Assembly: GCA_964293475.1 (NCBI GenBank)
Contig: CAXYYJ010000028.1
Span: 8,223 to 72,222, forward strand
Reading direction: 5' to 3'
Source of the DNA: UBA12170 sp964293475
GTDB taxonomy: Bacteria; Bacteroidota; Bacteroidia; Bacteroidales; UBA12170
Length of the DNA: 64,000 nucleotides
Position numbers and translations under genes: made by a program. Shown piece by piece: positions 10,276 to 19,509 of this stretch (the first letter of the stretch is position 1; every line of letters begins with the position of its first letter). Under the pieces are notes generated by a model. It saw only the letters and a program-made list of their open reading frames with translations. It had not been told where the DNA came from and searched no databases.

Positions 10276-11850
10276 TTATTTTTTCTTTTCTTCAGCTTTG
10301 GGCAAATAGTAGCCATTGCGGTTGAGCATATGGTCGAGATTGGCAATTCCGTAAACGAGTATGGCGGTACAAATGGCAGCATGTTCCTGATATTCAGCAA
10401 TACTCATATTGTAGGTGTCGCGCTCGGTATGCCATATTTCGCCATAACTAAAATTGTAGCCTTTGCTGTCGGCCAAATCGAAACCTATGGTCGGAACACC
10501 TTCTACCGCAAACGGTCCGCTGTCGGTTCCCCAGGGTTTGGCAGGCTGTTTTTGAGCTTCCCGCACTTTTACCTGAAACGGAAAATCGGGATTGATGGAG
10601 TTTATGGGGGCGCAAATGGCATCAAAATCATCTTTCATGGCAGCAGAAACACTCACCGAAACGGGCACTGTGGGGCCGCTGTCGCGGTTCACCATATTGC
10701 TGATTTTTGGCATCAAATCCTTATGACGGTCTACCCAACTTTGAGAGCCCAGCAATCCAAATTCTTCGCCAGCCCAAAGCACTACCAAGATGGTGCGTTT
10801 TGGCTTAACCCCCGAAAGCATCATGAGGCGGGCAGCTTCCATGGTTGGAGAAACGCCGGAGCCATCGTCCACGCCACCTGTGGCCACATCGTAGGCATCG
10901 AGATGAGCGCCCACTATGACGTATTCATCCGGAAAATCGGTGCCAGGAATGATTCCAATCACATTGTGGTACTTCACCGGGCCCATTTTGAAATGGTTTC
11001 GGATATCGAATTCCAATTGAAAATATCTCCTTTCTTCCGCCATCTGCTTAATCCTGGCAAACTGATGCTCGTCGAGTCTGATATCGGGCACCGTGGGCAA
11101 GGTTTCGAAGGTCATGTTCATGTGGTTTTTGCGGTCGTATAGCACGCGGATGGGAGTTTTTGCCGACTGGATAATGCCCAGAATGCCGGCTTCGCGCATT
11201 TCGTTATAAAAAAGTGCTGGCTCTTCAATGAGAGGAAACAGTTCTTTTTCGGGGATATTGGTACCCCTGTTCATCCAGTTTTCGCGTCTTATCTCGTTGT
11301 TTTTGAGCTCAATTTTGGCATTTTCGGCTTTTATGCTGTCGCGAAAGGAGTCGGCAGAAGCTGAAAAATCGATGGGAAAACCGTTGCTCTCGCCCGAAAT
11401 GAGAACCCAGGCTCCTTTGAGCCGGAGCTTCATACTATTGAATTCGGCTTCGGTTTTGGGCTCTATCAGCACATGTCCTCTTTGAACGCCTTTGGTGCCC
11501 GATGTGTAGGATGGTGTAGCAAAATGAAGTGTCATTCCTTCGTCGGAGAGCAGCCGGCCAAACCAGGGACCGCGGTTAAAACCCACAGGCAGCTCGCCCA
11601 CTTCGTCCATCACCACTTCCATTCCCCACTCGTTAAACTTCGACGCAGCCCATTCTGCCGCATTTTCGTAGGCATCGGAACCAATCAATCTCCCCCCAAA
11701 TCTGTTGCACAAAACATCTAAATGATTCATGGTCTGATTGTTCGATTTGGCTATCTCTATCATTTTCATCACCGTAGAATCAGTTTGCGCGTTGGCAGGA
11801 AGCCATGAAATGAATGAGAGAATAAAAAGAAAAAGTGAAATATTTTTCAT
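10276..11850 (-). CDS. Secreted M28 family peptidase (carboxypeptidase Q-like)
   Basis: The 524-residue protein has a signal peptide (ISLFLFILSFISWLPANAQ) and an M28 zinc-peptidase domain interrupted by a PA-like insertion, the layout of plasma glutamate carboxypeptidase/CPQ relatives. Visible ligands are His316 in GAHLDAYD, Asp328 in GGVDDGSG and the Glu pair 362-363 in WAGEEFG. No T9SS sorting domain is present, so it is probably periplasmic, unlike its downstream neighbour. It precedes the second M28 gene by 56 bp on the same strand. The pair may handle different steps of extracellular and periplasmic peptide breakdown; that is inference. Length and motif spacing are normal for the family. 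Confidence 0.92.
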   Translation of the reverse strand: MKNISLFLFILSFISWLPANAQTDSTVMKMIEIAKSNNQTMNHLDVLCNRFGGRLIGSDAYENAAEWAASKFNEWGMEVVMDEVGELPVGFNRGPWFGRLLSDEGMTLHFATPSYTSGTKGVQRGHVLIEPKTEAEFNSMKLRLKGAWVLISGESNGFPIDFSASADSFRDSIKAENAKIELKNNEIRRENWMNRGTNIPEKELFPLIEEPALFYNEMREAGILGIIQSAKTPIRVLYDRKNHMNMTFETLPTVPDIRLDEHQFARIKQMAEERRYFQLEFDIRNHFKMGPVKYHNVIGIIPGTDFPDEYVIVGAHLDAYDVATGGVDDGSGVSPTMEAARLMMLSGVKPKRTILVVLWAGEEFGLLGSQSWVDRHKDLMPKISNMVNRDSGPTVPVSVSVSAAMKDDFDAICAPINSINPDFPFQVKVREAQKQPAKPWGTDSGPFAVEGVPTIGFDLADSKGYNFSYGEIWHTERDTYNMSIAEYQEHAAICTAILVYGIANLDHMLNRNGYYLPKAEEKKK

Positions 11851-12035
11851 AATTCGGGGTTTGGTTTGTTTAGTCAGCTAATTTAGAAAAACCTTGAACC
11901 CAAATAACACCAATGCATAATTTGCGTGTTTGGCTGATAAAAATATTCGGTTGGATTTTATTTCCCGGGGTTAATCATGACTACAAACGCTGTATTCCCA
12001 TTTTTTCATCATTAAGCCGGAGCTCAATAAGTTGC

Positions 12036-13538
12036 CTAATCCTTTATCCGCTGAAGCCCGGCCTTGGCTTTGGCCCTGATTCCCTTGCGGTATTCGGTAA
12101 ATTCAAGCTCCAAACACCGGTTGTAATACTTGCGGGCCTCGGGCCAGTTTTTGCCTGTTTCGGCAATTTCTCCCAATTTCAAGGCGGCATTTCCGGCAAA
12201 ATAGGAATCGGATGCAGCTCCCAGTTTCAAAGCCAGTTCGTAAGAAGCTTTGGCCTGAACCAGCATTTTCTTCTCATGATAAATGCGGCCTTTTCTGTAA
12301 TGATATTCTAAAACCTCCGATGGGGATAGTTTAGCAATTTCGGTTTTATTGAGCTCTGCCAAAGCTCCGTCGTAATATAACCCGTCGAATTGAAGGCGAC
12401 TTCGAAGAAGCCAGAGATTGGGCAAATAGCCTTGCTCCACCATTTTAGCTTCCTTTTGCGCCGACTTATCGGCATCTAAAAGCACTTTTCCCCCCGTTAG
12501 AATCTTTTTCATTTTCCGATGGTAGGAAGTCGAATCGCCCGCTATAAAACTGGCCCAGGCGCTTTTTTGCAAAGCCGCTTTTTTATAATTGTCGCCCGAA
12601 TATTTCTCCACATAAATATCGAAATAAACCAATGCTTCCGGATTTAGCTGATATAGCAAAGCCTGCCCCAGAATGTATTTGGGATAATAGAATGACAAGG
12701 CAGTGGCCGATGGTTTGGCCGGTTTCAAAAATTCAATCACCGCATCGTTATTCATTTTTTGAAGCAACACCGCTCTTGAAAACTGAAGAAGCGGACTTTG
12801 AGCCGTATAGGTTTTAAAGGGTTCTGTTTCATAATATTTGAGCAATTGCTGCATCCGCGAGGTATCGGCTTGCAGGTTGATTTGCATAAAAGTGAAGTAG
12901 AACAAGGCTTCCTGACTCATCGGATTCCACGATTCCTTTTCAATCTGCTCCCTGATTTCTCCCACACCCTGTTCTATGGTTCCGTAAAGACCAAGCATAT
13001 CCATGGCCCATTGATATTCGCCCGGAACCACTCCAATCATGGCATGCAGAATGCCAATTCCCATATTATCGGGCAAAAAGGCGGGAAATACTTTTTGGTT
13101 TTCGTCGAGCAAATGATAGGCACTGTTAATGTCGGTGGCAGCTGAATAATACTCGTTGAACAATACCCTTGCAAAGGCCCACTGCAGCTTAATCTGAGCT
13201 TGTCCGGCCATATACCAGGGATTGTTTTCGGGCCCTGTGCGCCACAAATCCAGCCGGCTGTTTTTCTTGTCCTTATTTCTTTGAAAAAGCTCTTCATCTT
13301 CTGTGAGAACAATTTTCAGGAAATCCATATAGTTCTCCAAAAGGATGGGGAAGAGATTTTGGGGGTTTTGTTTTGTTTCAGCCAGCACCAGTTCTTGTGC
13401 TTTCTGAAATTCAAGATTTAAAATCTCATGATAGGCCTTTCTGCAGTTTTCGTTAAAATCGTAGGTTTTGCCTTGCGCCGAAACAACGGGAACAAAGCCT
13501 GTCCAAACCATCAGAAAAAACAGCAGAATTCGTTTCAT
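12036..13538 (-). CDS. Exported TPR-repeat protein
   Basis: This 500-residue protein has a signal peptide (RILLFFLMVWTGFVPVVSAQ) and is largely helical. Tetratricopeptide-like repeats are clearest at the C-terminus, for example EYHYRKGRIYHEKKMLVQAK and the following AALKLGEIAETGKNWPEARK. No catalytic motif is seen. It probably acts as a periplasmic scaffold. Its ATG overlaps the stop codon of the redox-domain gene by 4 bp (ATGA at 13535-13538), which implies translational coupling. It belongs to the three-gene unit M14 peptidase, redox protein, TPR protein. No specific family name can be given. Confidence 0.85.
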   Translation of the reverse strand: MKRILLFFLMVWTGFVPVVSAQGKTYDFNENCRKAYHEILNLEFQKAQELVLAETKQNPQNLFPILLENYMDFLKIVLTEDEELFQRNKDKKNSRLDLWRTGPENNPWYMAGQAQIKLQWAFARVLFNEYYSAATDINSAYHLLDENQKVFPAFLPDNMGIGILHAMIGVVPGEYQWAMDMLGLYGTIEQGVGEIREQIEKESWNPMSQEALFYFTFMQINLQADTSRMQQLLKYYETEPFKTYTAQSPLLQFSRAVLLQKMNNDAVIEFLKPAKPSATALSFYYPKYILGQALLYQLNPEALVYFDIYVEKYSGDNYKKAALQKSAWASFIAGDSTSYHRKMKKILTGGKVLLDADKSAQKEAKMVEQGYLPNLWLLRSRLQFDGLYYDGALAELNKTEIAKLSPSEVLEYHYRKGRIYHEKKMLVQAKASYELALKLGAASDSYFAGNAALKLGEIAETGKNWPEARKYYNRCLELEFTEYRKGIRAKAKAGLQRIKD

Positions 13539-13903
13539 GGTTGATTGGGCTCGTCTTTTATCAATCCGTCGGCTTTCATCATGAGCTCAATCTCGGCTAA
13601 TTTGGCGTTCAGATTCTTGATGCTGAAGTAGATACTATCTCCATAAACCAGCACGGGATAGCCCACGGGGGTATTCTTTCCTCCGGTTTTTTTATGCACA
13701 TATTCATACATCAGGGTTCTGTTTTCCTTCACCGCCAATTTGGTAAAAGGCATTTGGTGATTTTGAAAATATAGCAGCGTGGTTTCGCATTTTCCGCAGC
13801 CATCGTTGCTAAAAAACAAAAGCTCTTTTGCCCTGATGGTATCCTGGGACTTTACAGAAAGCACAAGCAAAAAGAATGCTGCAATGACCAAAAAATATCT
13901 CAT
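13535..13903 (-). CDS. Exported glutaredoxin/thioredoxin-fold protein with CGKC motif
   Basis: A 122-residue protein with a signal peptide (YFLVIAAFFLLVLSVKSQ) followed by one small thioredoxin-fold domain. It contains a CxxC active site (SNDGCGKCETT) near the first strand-helix junction and a likely cis-proline segment (TPVGYPVLVYG), as in glutaredoxins. Because it is exported it probably works in the periplasm on disulfides of other secreted proteins. It is translationally coupled to the TPR protein (4-bp overlap) and follows the M14 gene by 18 bp. Partner and redox direction are unknown. The call rests on the CxxC plus downstream Pro pattern. Confidence 0.8.
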   Translation of the reverse strand: MRYFLVIAAFFLLVLSVKSQDTIRAKELLFFSNDGCGKCETTLLYFQNHQMPFTKLAVKENRTLMYEYVHKKTGGKNTPVGYPVLVYGDSIYFSIKNLNAKLAEIELMMKADGLIKDEPNQP

Positions 13904-13921
13904 AGCTCTAGGTTTTTGCTA

Positions 13922-15088
13922 TCAATTTAAAGAGATATTGGTGGTTCCCTTTAGTATATGAGGAAGCACAGCCGCTATGGGATGCAAGATGCTACTGCCC
14001 AGTTTTTTGGTACGTTCCGGACTCCAGCCAAACAAAGGATTCGGAAGATTTGCATTGTCTTTAAAGGGCATTTCTATGGTCATGGAGAGGCATTTAAACC
14101 TTTCGCCAATGGCTTTGGAGCAGATGTCGAGATTTGCCTTACCAGGCTCGTTGACAGGATATTTATGAGTATCCTGAAAATCGGGGTTGGCCACCATCCA
14201 GCTGCTTTTAAAGCTTTGAAGCAAATGACTCAGGTATTCGTTAAAGCTGGGAATTCCTTCGATGGAGGAGATAAAATTATAGGGCAGCGTTTCGTCGCCA
14301 TGAATATCGAGCATAAGGTCAACGCCTGTCCACTCCATGTTCTGCAGAATATGGAAAACTTCGGGCGAAAGCTGTGGGTCGGGATTTCCCCAGGCGCGGT
14401 TCAGGTCGCGTCCGGCGGCATTGGTTCTCAAATTTCCATGAATGGCCCCATCTATATTCACGTTGGGGATGATATAAAAGGTGGCTTGTTCAAGCAATGT
14501 ATTCACCAAAGCATCCGACCGGTCGAGCATTCGCTCCAGAAAGCCTTCCACAAACCATTCGGCCATGGTTTCGCCGGGATGCTGACGGGCTATCATCCAC
14601 ACTTTTTTCTTTGTTTCATCGGCATCGTCGCCCAGCACAATCATATCTATATCTCTGTTTTCCACTGTTTTGCCAATATGCTCCACAAAAGCATTGGGCA
14701 TCATTTGCACCGAGCTAATCAGATTGAGATGCTGATCGTGTGAATAGGGGGCAAAATAGGCCACAAAAAAGCTGTTGAATTCGGGCATAAAATTCATAGT
14801 CAGTCTGGTGCCATCGTAGCTGGTATCGACTCTGAACCAGGTAATTCTATCGTAGGAAACCACCGCCTGATAATCGGGCCAGGCTTCCGGATAGCTCGAT
14901 TCGTGGGCATTGACAATGTGGATTGTCAAATCCATTCCCCCCGCTTCCTGAACCCGAAAATAGAACCATTGCATAAAGGGTGCTTTGTTATCGGGCCGAA
15001 GGGCCAATTGAATGTTTTCGGGGTTTTGGGCGTCAATGACCTGAATATTTCCCCCATCGAAGGCCGAACTAATCTTTATAAACGACAT
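13922..15088 (-). CDS. M14 family carboxypeptidase (cytosolic carboxypeptidase-like)
   Basis: The protein shows the M14 zinc carboxypeptidase pattern: HPGETMAEWF (zinc-binding His and Glu), an asparagine-arginine segment AAGRDLNRAWGNP, and LDIHGDE with the third zinc ligand His. An N-terminal beta-domain of about 120 residues precedes the catalytic domain, as in the CCP/Nna-like M14 subgroup. The open frame extends upstream to 15175, but I chose the ATG at 15086-15088: an excellent -7 promoter lies at 15110-15117, inside the upstream extension, and family homology begins at this Met. No signal peptide is then present, so the enzyme is probably cytoplasmic. It heads a three-gene unit with the redox and TPR genes. 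Confidence 0.88.
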   Translation of the reverse strand: MSFIKISSAFDGGNIQVIDAQNPENIQLALRPDNKAPFMQWFYFRVQEAGGMDLTIHIVNAHESSYPEAWPDYQAVVSYDRITWFRVDTSYDGTRLTMNFMPEFNSFFVAYFAPYSHDQHLNLISSVQMMPNAFVEHIGKTVENRDIDMIVLGDDADETKKKVWMIARQHPGETMAEWFVEGFLERMLDRSDALVNTLLEQATFYIIPNVNIDGAIHGNLRTNAAGRDLNRAWGNPDPQLSPEVFHILQNMEWTGVDLMLDIHGDETLPYNFISSIEGIPSFNEYLSHLLQSFKSSWMVANPDFQDTHKYPVNEPGKANLDICSKAIGERFKCLSMTIEMPFKDNANLPNPLFGWSPERTKKLGSSILHPIAAVLPHILKGTTNISLN

Positions 15089-15109
15089 ACGGTTGCTTTT
15101 AGGTTTTTG

Positions 15110-15117
15110 CAAAGATA
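15110..15117 (-). promoter_or_regulatory. Bacteroidota -7 promoter element of the M14 operon
   Basis: TATCTTTG on the minus strand is a perfect TAnnTTTG. It lies about 22 bp before the ATG at 15088 and argues against the longer upstream start at 15175. Confidence 0.65.
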
Positions 15118-15271
15118 ATGGAATAGCAAAAGCATGATGAAAGAAATGACAGCTGATGAGCAGGAGCCGAAGCAAATAAACTCAGGGCTAACCCTGGCAA
15201 AAGATGTAAATCCTTGCTTTTTAATTCAATGAATCGTTTGGTTTTTCTGTGGATTAATTTGGGTTAAAGAC

Positions 15272-15279
15272 TATCTTTG
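15272..15279 (+). promoter_or_regulatory. Bacteroidota -7 promoter element of tyrS
   Basis: TATCTTTG, a perfect TAnnTTTG, 28 bp before the tyrS ATG. No -33 TTTG at the usual spacing was seen. Confidence 0.65.
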
Positions 15280-15307
15280 CACCCACATTTAAAGAAAATC
15301 CAACCCT

Positions 15308-16597
15308 ATGAATTTTGTAGCAGAACTTACCTGGAGAGGCATGATTCACGATATTATGCCCGGAACCGATGAGCAAATGGAAAAAGAAATGATTTCGGCT
15401 TATGTGGGCATCGACCCCACCGCCGATTCGCTACATATTGGGCATTTAGTGGGCGTGATGATGCTGAAACATTTACAAATGGCCGGTCATAAACCGCTGG
15501 CACTTGTGGGTGGAGCCACCGGAATGATTGGCGATCCCAGCGGGAAATCGGAAGAAAGAAACCTGCTCAACGAAGCCGAGCTCCGTCATAACGAAGAATC
15601 CATTAAAAAGCAACTTCAGCGATTTCTCGATTTCGAAACCGATATGCCTCATAAAGCCGAATTGGTAAACAACTACGACTGGATGAAGACCTTTTCGTTT
15701 CTCGAATTTATCCGCGATGTGGGGAAACATATCACCGTGAATTATATGATGTCTAAAGATTCGGTGAAAAAGCGTTTGGGTGCCGACAGCAAATCGGGCA
15801 TGTCGTTTACCGAGTTTACCTATCAGCTGGTTCAGGGTTACGATTTTCTGCATCTTTACAAGGAGAAAAACTGCAAGCTTCAAATGGGTGGTGCCGACCA
15901 ATGGGGAAATATCACCACAGGCACTGAGCTCATTCGCCGCATTGAAGGGGGAAAAGCCTTTGCCCTCACCTGCCCGCTGATTACCAAAGCCGACGGCGGA
16001 AAGTTTGGCAAAACCGAAAGCGGGAATATTTGGCTCGATGCTGCCAAAACATCGCCCTATGCTTTTTACCAGTTCTGGCTCAATACTTCGGACGAAGACG
16101 CCGAAAAATACATTAAAATATTTACCCTCTACAGCAGGGAAGAAATAGAAACATTTGTTCAGCAACATCGCGAAGCGCCCCATTTACGGCAGCTTCAGCG
16201 CATTTTGGCCGAAGATATTACCGTGAGAGTCCACGGGCGCGACGAGTTGGAAGCGGCTCAGGCAGCCAGCAATATCCTGTTTGGAAAATCGACCACCGAC
16301 GACCTGAAAAAACTCGACGAGCGCACCTTTTTAGCCGTTTTCGAAGGGGTTCCTATTTCCGAAATTTCCCGCGAAAAATTGGTGAATGGTATTGGAATCG
16401 TTGAATTTCTGGCCGAAGAAACCAATATCTTTCCAAGCAAGGGCGAAGCCCGCCGAATGCTCAAAGACAATGGCGTTTCGGTGAACAAGGAGAAGGTTTC
16501 GGAAAACACACAAATGGGGGAAAAAGACTTGCTGGGCAACCAATATGTGCTGGTTCAAAAAGGTAAAAAGAACTATTTTATCGTGAAGACCGTCTAA
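15308..16597 (+). CDS. tyrS: Tyrosyl-tRNA synthetase
   Basis: The enzyme charges tRNA-Tyr with tyrosine. It shows class I synthetase signatures: the HIGH-type motif in LHIGHLVGVMML and the KMSKS-equivalent KFGKTESG, which is the usual form in bacterial TyrRS. The tyrosine-binding region has TYQLVQGYDFLHLY and MGGADQWGNI. A C-terminal S4 RNA-binding domain (SKGEARRMLKDNGVSVNKEKV) completes the 429 residues, normal for the family. The gene has its own promoter and stands divergent from the M14 operon. Identification is secure. Confidence 0.98.
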   Translation: MNFVAELTWRGMIHDIMPGTDEQMEKEMISAYVGIDPTADSLHIGHLVGVMMLKHLQMAGHKPLALVGGATGMIGDPSGKSEERNLLNEAELRHNEESIKKQLQRFLDFETDMPHKAELVNNYDWMKTFSFLEFIRDVGKHITVNYMMSKDSVKKRLGADSKSGMSFTEFTYQLVQGYDFLHLYKEKNCKLQMGGADQWGNITTGTELIRRIEGGKAFALTCPLITKADGGKFGKTESGNIWLDAAKTSPYAFYQFWLNTSDEDAEKYIKIFTLYSREEIETFVQQHREAPHLRQLQRILAEDITVRVHGRDELEAAQAASNILFGKSTTDDLKKLDERTFLAVFEGVPISEISREKLVNGIGIVEFLAEETNIFPSKGEARRMLKDNGVSVNKEKVSENTQMGEKDLLGNQYVLVQKGKKNYFIVKTV

Positions 16598-16649
16598 AAG
16601 CCTGTCGACCAAACAACCTTTTTTTCTATCCGCTAATCCCAACATTACT

Positions 16650-17147
16650 ATGAAAGCTCTATATATTCACGGACTCCACAGCTATCCAAACTCCGAAAAA
16701 ACTGCCATTCTGGAATCTTTTGGTCTGGAAGCTCTGGCTCCATCCATCGATTATGAAAAAGAGCAGGGTCAGGTTTACGGCAGAATTAAAGCACTGGCTT
16801 TGAGTGAAAATATCGATATCATAGTGGGCAGCAGTATGGGGGGATTTATTGGCTATTGGCTGTCGCAGGACATCAACAAACCTGCTTTGCTCTTTAATCC
16901 GGCAGTGCATTTCGATTCCATGCAACAATTTATTCCGGCCATCGCTAAGCCTTCAGCATCAGCTATTTATGTTTGCATTGGTGAAAAGGACCAAACAGTG
17001 AATCCGCAGCACTTGCGTAACTATCTCAACCAACAGAACCCCAGCCACAATAACCTGAAAATCATTACCAGCTCGTGGATGGAACATGGCATCGATCTTC
17101 AAAGTTTTAAAAGCATAACAGCCTGGTTTTTAGCCGAGATTCGGTAG
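16650..17147 (+). CDS. YqiA/YcfP-like alpha/beta hydrolase
   Basis: A 165-residue compact alpha/beta-hydrolase of the YqiA/UPF0227 type. The N-terminal strand and loop are ALYIHGLHSYPNSEK, the nucleophile elbow is VGSSMGGFIG (Ser in GSSMGG), and a C-terminal His near MEHGIDL completes a plausible Ser-Asp-His triad, with Asp in IGEKDQTV. Esterase activity has been reported for E. coli relatives; the natural substrate is unknown. It lies 52 bp downstream of tyrS on the same strand and may be co-transcribed. No signal peptide, so cytoplasmic. Confidence 0.85.
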   Translation: MKALYIHGLHSYPNSEKTAILESFGLEALAPSIDYEKEQGQVYGRIKALALSENIDIIVGSSMGGFIGYWLSQDINKPALLFNPAVHFDSMQQFIPAIAKPSASAIYVCIGEKDQTVNPQHLRNYLNQQNPSHNNLKIITSSWMEHGIDLQSFKSITAWFLAEIR

Positions 17148-17215
17148 GTAATTGTTTGGCTATTATTAGAAAGAAGGATTTTTTGCAGTTTTTAATTTTG
17201 CCTTTTCAGGACAGT

Positions 17216-19465
17216 CTATTTCTGTGGCAAGGATTCAATTTCTTTCATTTCGCCATTCACAACCACTTTTACTTTTCCCCCTATTTGGCTTTTTATCTGA
17301 TATTCAGTCACAACCCCATTTTTCCATCCGCAACTTACCTCATACCCTCCCCTGGCTTTTAATCCGGAAAACGATCCTTCCGGAGCCCATTGTTTGGGTA
17401 ACGCAGGCAACAAGCGTATAAAACCCTCGTGGCTTTGAATGAGCATCTCGGCCATGGCAGCAGTTATTCCAAAATTCCCATCGAGTTGAAAGGGTGGATG
17501 GTTGGCAAATAAATTGGGCAAAGTATTGAATGTGAGCATTCCGCGAATCATGATGGCAGCTTTTTCGGGTTCTCCAAGCCGCGCCCACAGCGCGCAGCGC
17601 CAGGGCCAGGTCCACGAACGGCGACTATCTCCTACCGTGGATTCGGGAGTAAATGGTTTATTTTCGTTGACTCCATAATTTCCGCTTCGGCTTCGGAGGG
17701 AAATTGTGGCAGCAGTTGCCAGTTCAGATGTTTGAGCCAGCGTGATTTGCCTTCCGGGATAAACCCCAAATAAATGCGATGTGTGTCGGTGTTCATCGTT
17801 GGGGTCGTCGCGGTCTTCCTGCCATTCCTGAAGCTGCCCCCACCGGCCTGTCTTATTGGGAGCCAACTGTGCCAGCATTTTTTCAACGCGAATCCTGAAA
17901 TCATCATCCACCCCGGCTATCTGCTGCATATCGAGATAGTTGCGAAACAAATCCCACACAATCTGCTGATCGTACATCACGCCATTTTCTCTGGGGCCAT
18001 GTTCCGGCGACCACCCATCGGGAACCATCAATAAACCTTCGGGGGTAGTGATGAGTCTGTCTTCCCAAAACCCGCAGATTTCCTTTACCAAAGGATAACC
18101 TATTTCTCGTAAATAATTGGTATCGTGGGTAAAAGCCCAATGTTCGTAGACGTGTTGAGCGTACCAGGCGCTGGCTGTGATATTCCACTCCCAGCCATTT
18201 CCGCCAAAAATGCTCTGACTGGTGCGTGCTGTCCAGCCTCTTACCTCTTCGCCAAAAGCCTTTTTGGTGGCTTCGATGCACGACGGGCGCTGGCTTTCAA
18301 TATAATCAATGAGCGGAATATGGCATTCGGATAGATTGGCCACCTCGGCTCCCCAGTAATTCATCTGAATATTGATATTGTTGTGATAATCGCTGGCCCA
18401 GGGTGGATTGTTGCTATGATTCCACAAACCCTGCAAATTGGCGGGCAAACCCCCTTGCCTCGAGCTACTGATGAGCAAATAGCGTCCATATTGAAACAGA
18501 ATTTCTTCCAGATCAGGGTCATTTCCTCCAGCCTGATATTGAACCAGCCTATCGTTGGTTGGGAGTTTTAACAGTTCTTCACTGGAATTGCCAATTTCAA
18601 TCACAGCCCTGTTCATTAACCCGGAAAAATCGCTTATATGATTGTTTTTGAGCTCATTATAACTCAATATTTCTGCCTTACTCAAATTCTCTTTCAATAG
18701 AATTTGTGGGGAAATTCCCCGCCATTGGCTTTCATAATCGGGCTTATAATTGGTTCTGGCATCGAGTATGATGGTAAAATCGGTGCAATGGCTGACTTGA
18801 ATCGAATCGCCTGACACAGAAAGAGTACCGTCGGCCAGCTGCACAAGTATTCGTGCTGCATACTCCAATCCATTGGCCATGATGCCACTAAATTCAATGG
18901 CGTTACCTGCGGATTTGCTGGTGGCGCCCTGGGCAGAAATCAAGCTCAGAGCCAGATTCATGGACTCCTTAGCCTCGCTCCGAAATCGAAAAACCATCAC
19001 CTGATTCGGATGAGATGCAAAAGCCTCGGTAAATATTTTCAAATCGCCACTGGAATTTTCGGAGGAATAAATTCCATTGTCAAGATTGAGCGAACGAGTT
19101 GTGGTTGAAACAGTTGAAGGAGTCTGGAAGTACAGTCTGATTTCGCCAAAATTCCGATAAGCCCCAAAACCCAAATCTCCGGTGAGGTATTCTCCGTCCC
19201 AGTTATTATTCCCCGACCACAAACTTTGCTCATTGAACTGAATGACCGAGTTAGGAAATCCGTCGGTGAGCATGGCCCCCAGGCGTCCGTTACCGATGGG
19301 CAATCCCTCTGTTTCCCAATCGTGAGCGGCCTTTTGAAAACTGATGATATGGGGCGATTGACAAACCCCTTCCACTGAAAAATAAAGTAAAAAAGCAGTT
19401 CCAAGCCATTTTAAAGAAGGAAAACTGAATATTGACAGAGAAAAATTCGAAAGATTGATAAACAT
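17216..19465 (-). CDS. Glycoside hydrolase family 95 (alpha-L-fucosidase-like)
   Basis: The 749-residue protein has an N-terminal signal-like segment and the GH95 layout: a beta-sandwich N-domain starting GLPIGNGRLGAMLTDGFP and NEQSLWSG, then an alpha/alpha six-hairpin barrel with WGAEVANLSECHIPL, GWEWNITASAWYAQHVYEHW and VPDGWSPEHGPRENG. GH95 enzymes are inverting exo-glycosidases, mostly alpha-1,2-L-fucosidases, some acting on L-galactose. The length is typical. It follows the GH27 gene by 44 bp on the same strand, so both are likely co-expressed on a fucose/galactose-containing polysaccharide. No SusC/SusD pair is adjacent. Substrate is inferred from family only. Confidence 0.92.
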   Translation of the reverse strand: MFINLSNFSLSIFSFPSLKWLGTAFLLYFSVEGVCQSPHIISFQKAAHDWETEGLPIGNGRLGAMLTDGFPNSVIQFNEQSLWSGNNNWDGEYLTGDLGFGAYRNFGEIRLYFQTPSTVSTTTRSLNLDNGIYSSENSSGDLKIFTEAFASHPNQVMVFRFRSEAKESMNLALSLISAQGATSKSAGNAIEFSGIMANGLEYAARILVQLADGTLSVSGDSIQVSHCTDFTIILDARTNYKPDYESQWRGISPQILLKENLSKAEILSYNELKNNHISDFSGLMNRAVIEIGNSSEELLKLPTNDRLVQYQAGGNDPDLEEILFQYGRYLLISSSRQGGLPANLQGLWNHSNNPPWASDYHNNINIQMNYWGAEVANLSECHIPLIDYIESQRPSCIEATKKAFGEEVRGWTARTSQSIFGGNGWEWNITASAWYAQHVYEHWAFTHDTNYLREIGYPLVKEICGFWEDRLITTPEGLLMVPDGWSPEHGPRENGVMYDQQIVWDLFRNYLDMQQIAGVDDDFRIRVEKMLAQLAPNKTGRWGQLQEWQEDRDDPNDEHRHTSHLFGVYPGRQITLAQTSELATAATISLRSRSGNYGVNENKPFTPESTVGDSRRSWTWPWRCALWARLGEPEKAAIMIRGMLTFNTLPNLFANHPPFQLDGNFGITAAMAEMLIQSHEGFIRLLPALPKQWAPEGSFSGLKARGGYEVSCGWKNGVVTEYQIKSQIGGKVKVVVNGEMKEIESLPQK

Positions 19466-19509
19466 GATTAGTTAGATTATAATATTGATTTATAATGGTT
19501 TGTAATATT

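Noticed and set aside
10231..11142. 303-codon plus-strand open frame
   Set aside because: Antisense shadow of the M28 peptidase gene; composition rich in His and Gly as expected for the reverse reading of a coding strand.
13958..14743. 261-codon plus-strand open frame
   Set aside because: Antisense to the M14 carboxypeptidase gene with all catalytic motifs on the minus strand.
15089..15175. N-terminal extension of the M14 gene that looks like a weak signal peptide
   Set aside because: A perfect -7 promoter lies within the extension and the family homology starts at the ATG at 15088.
15473..16183. 236-codon minus-strand open frame
   Set aside because: Antisense to tyrS; no independent support.
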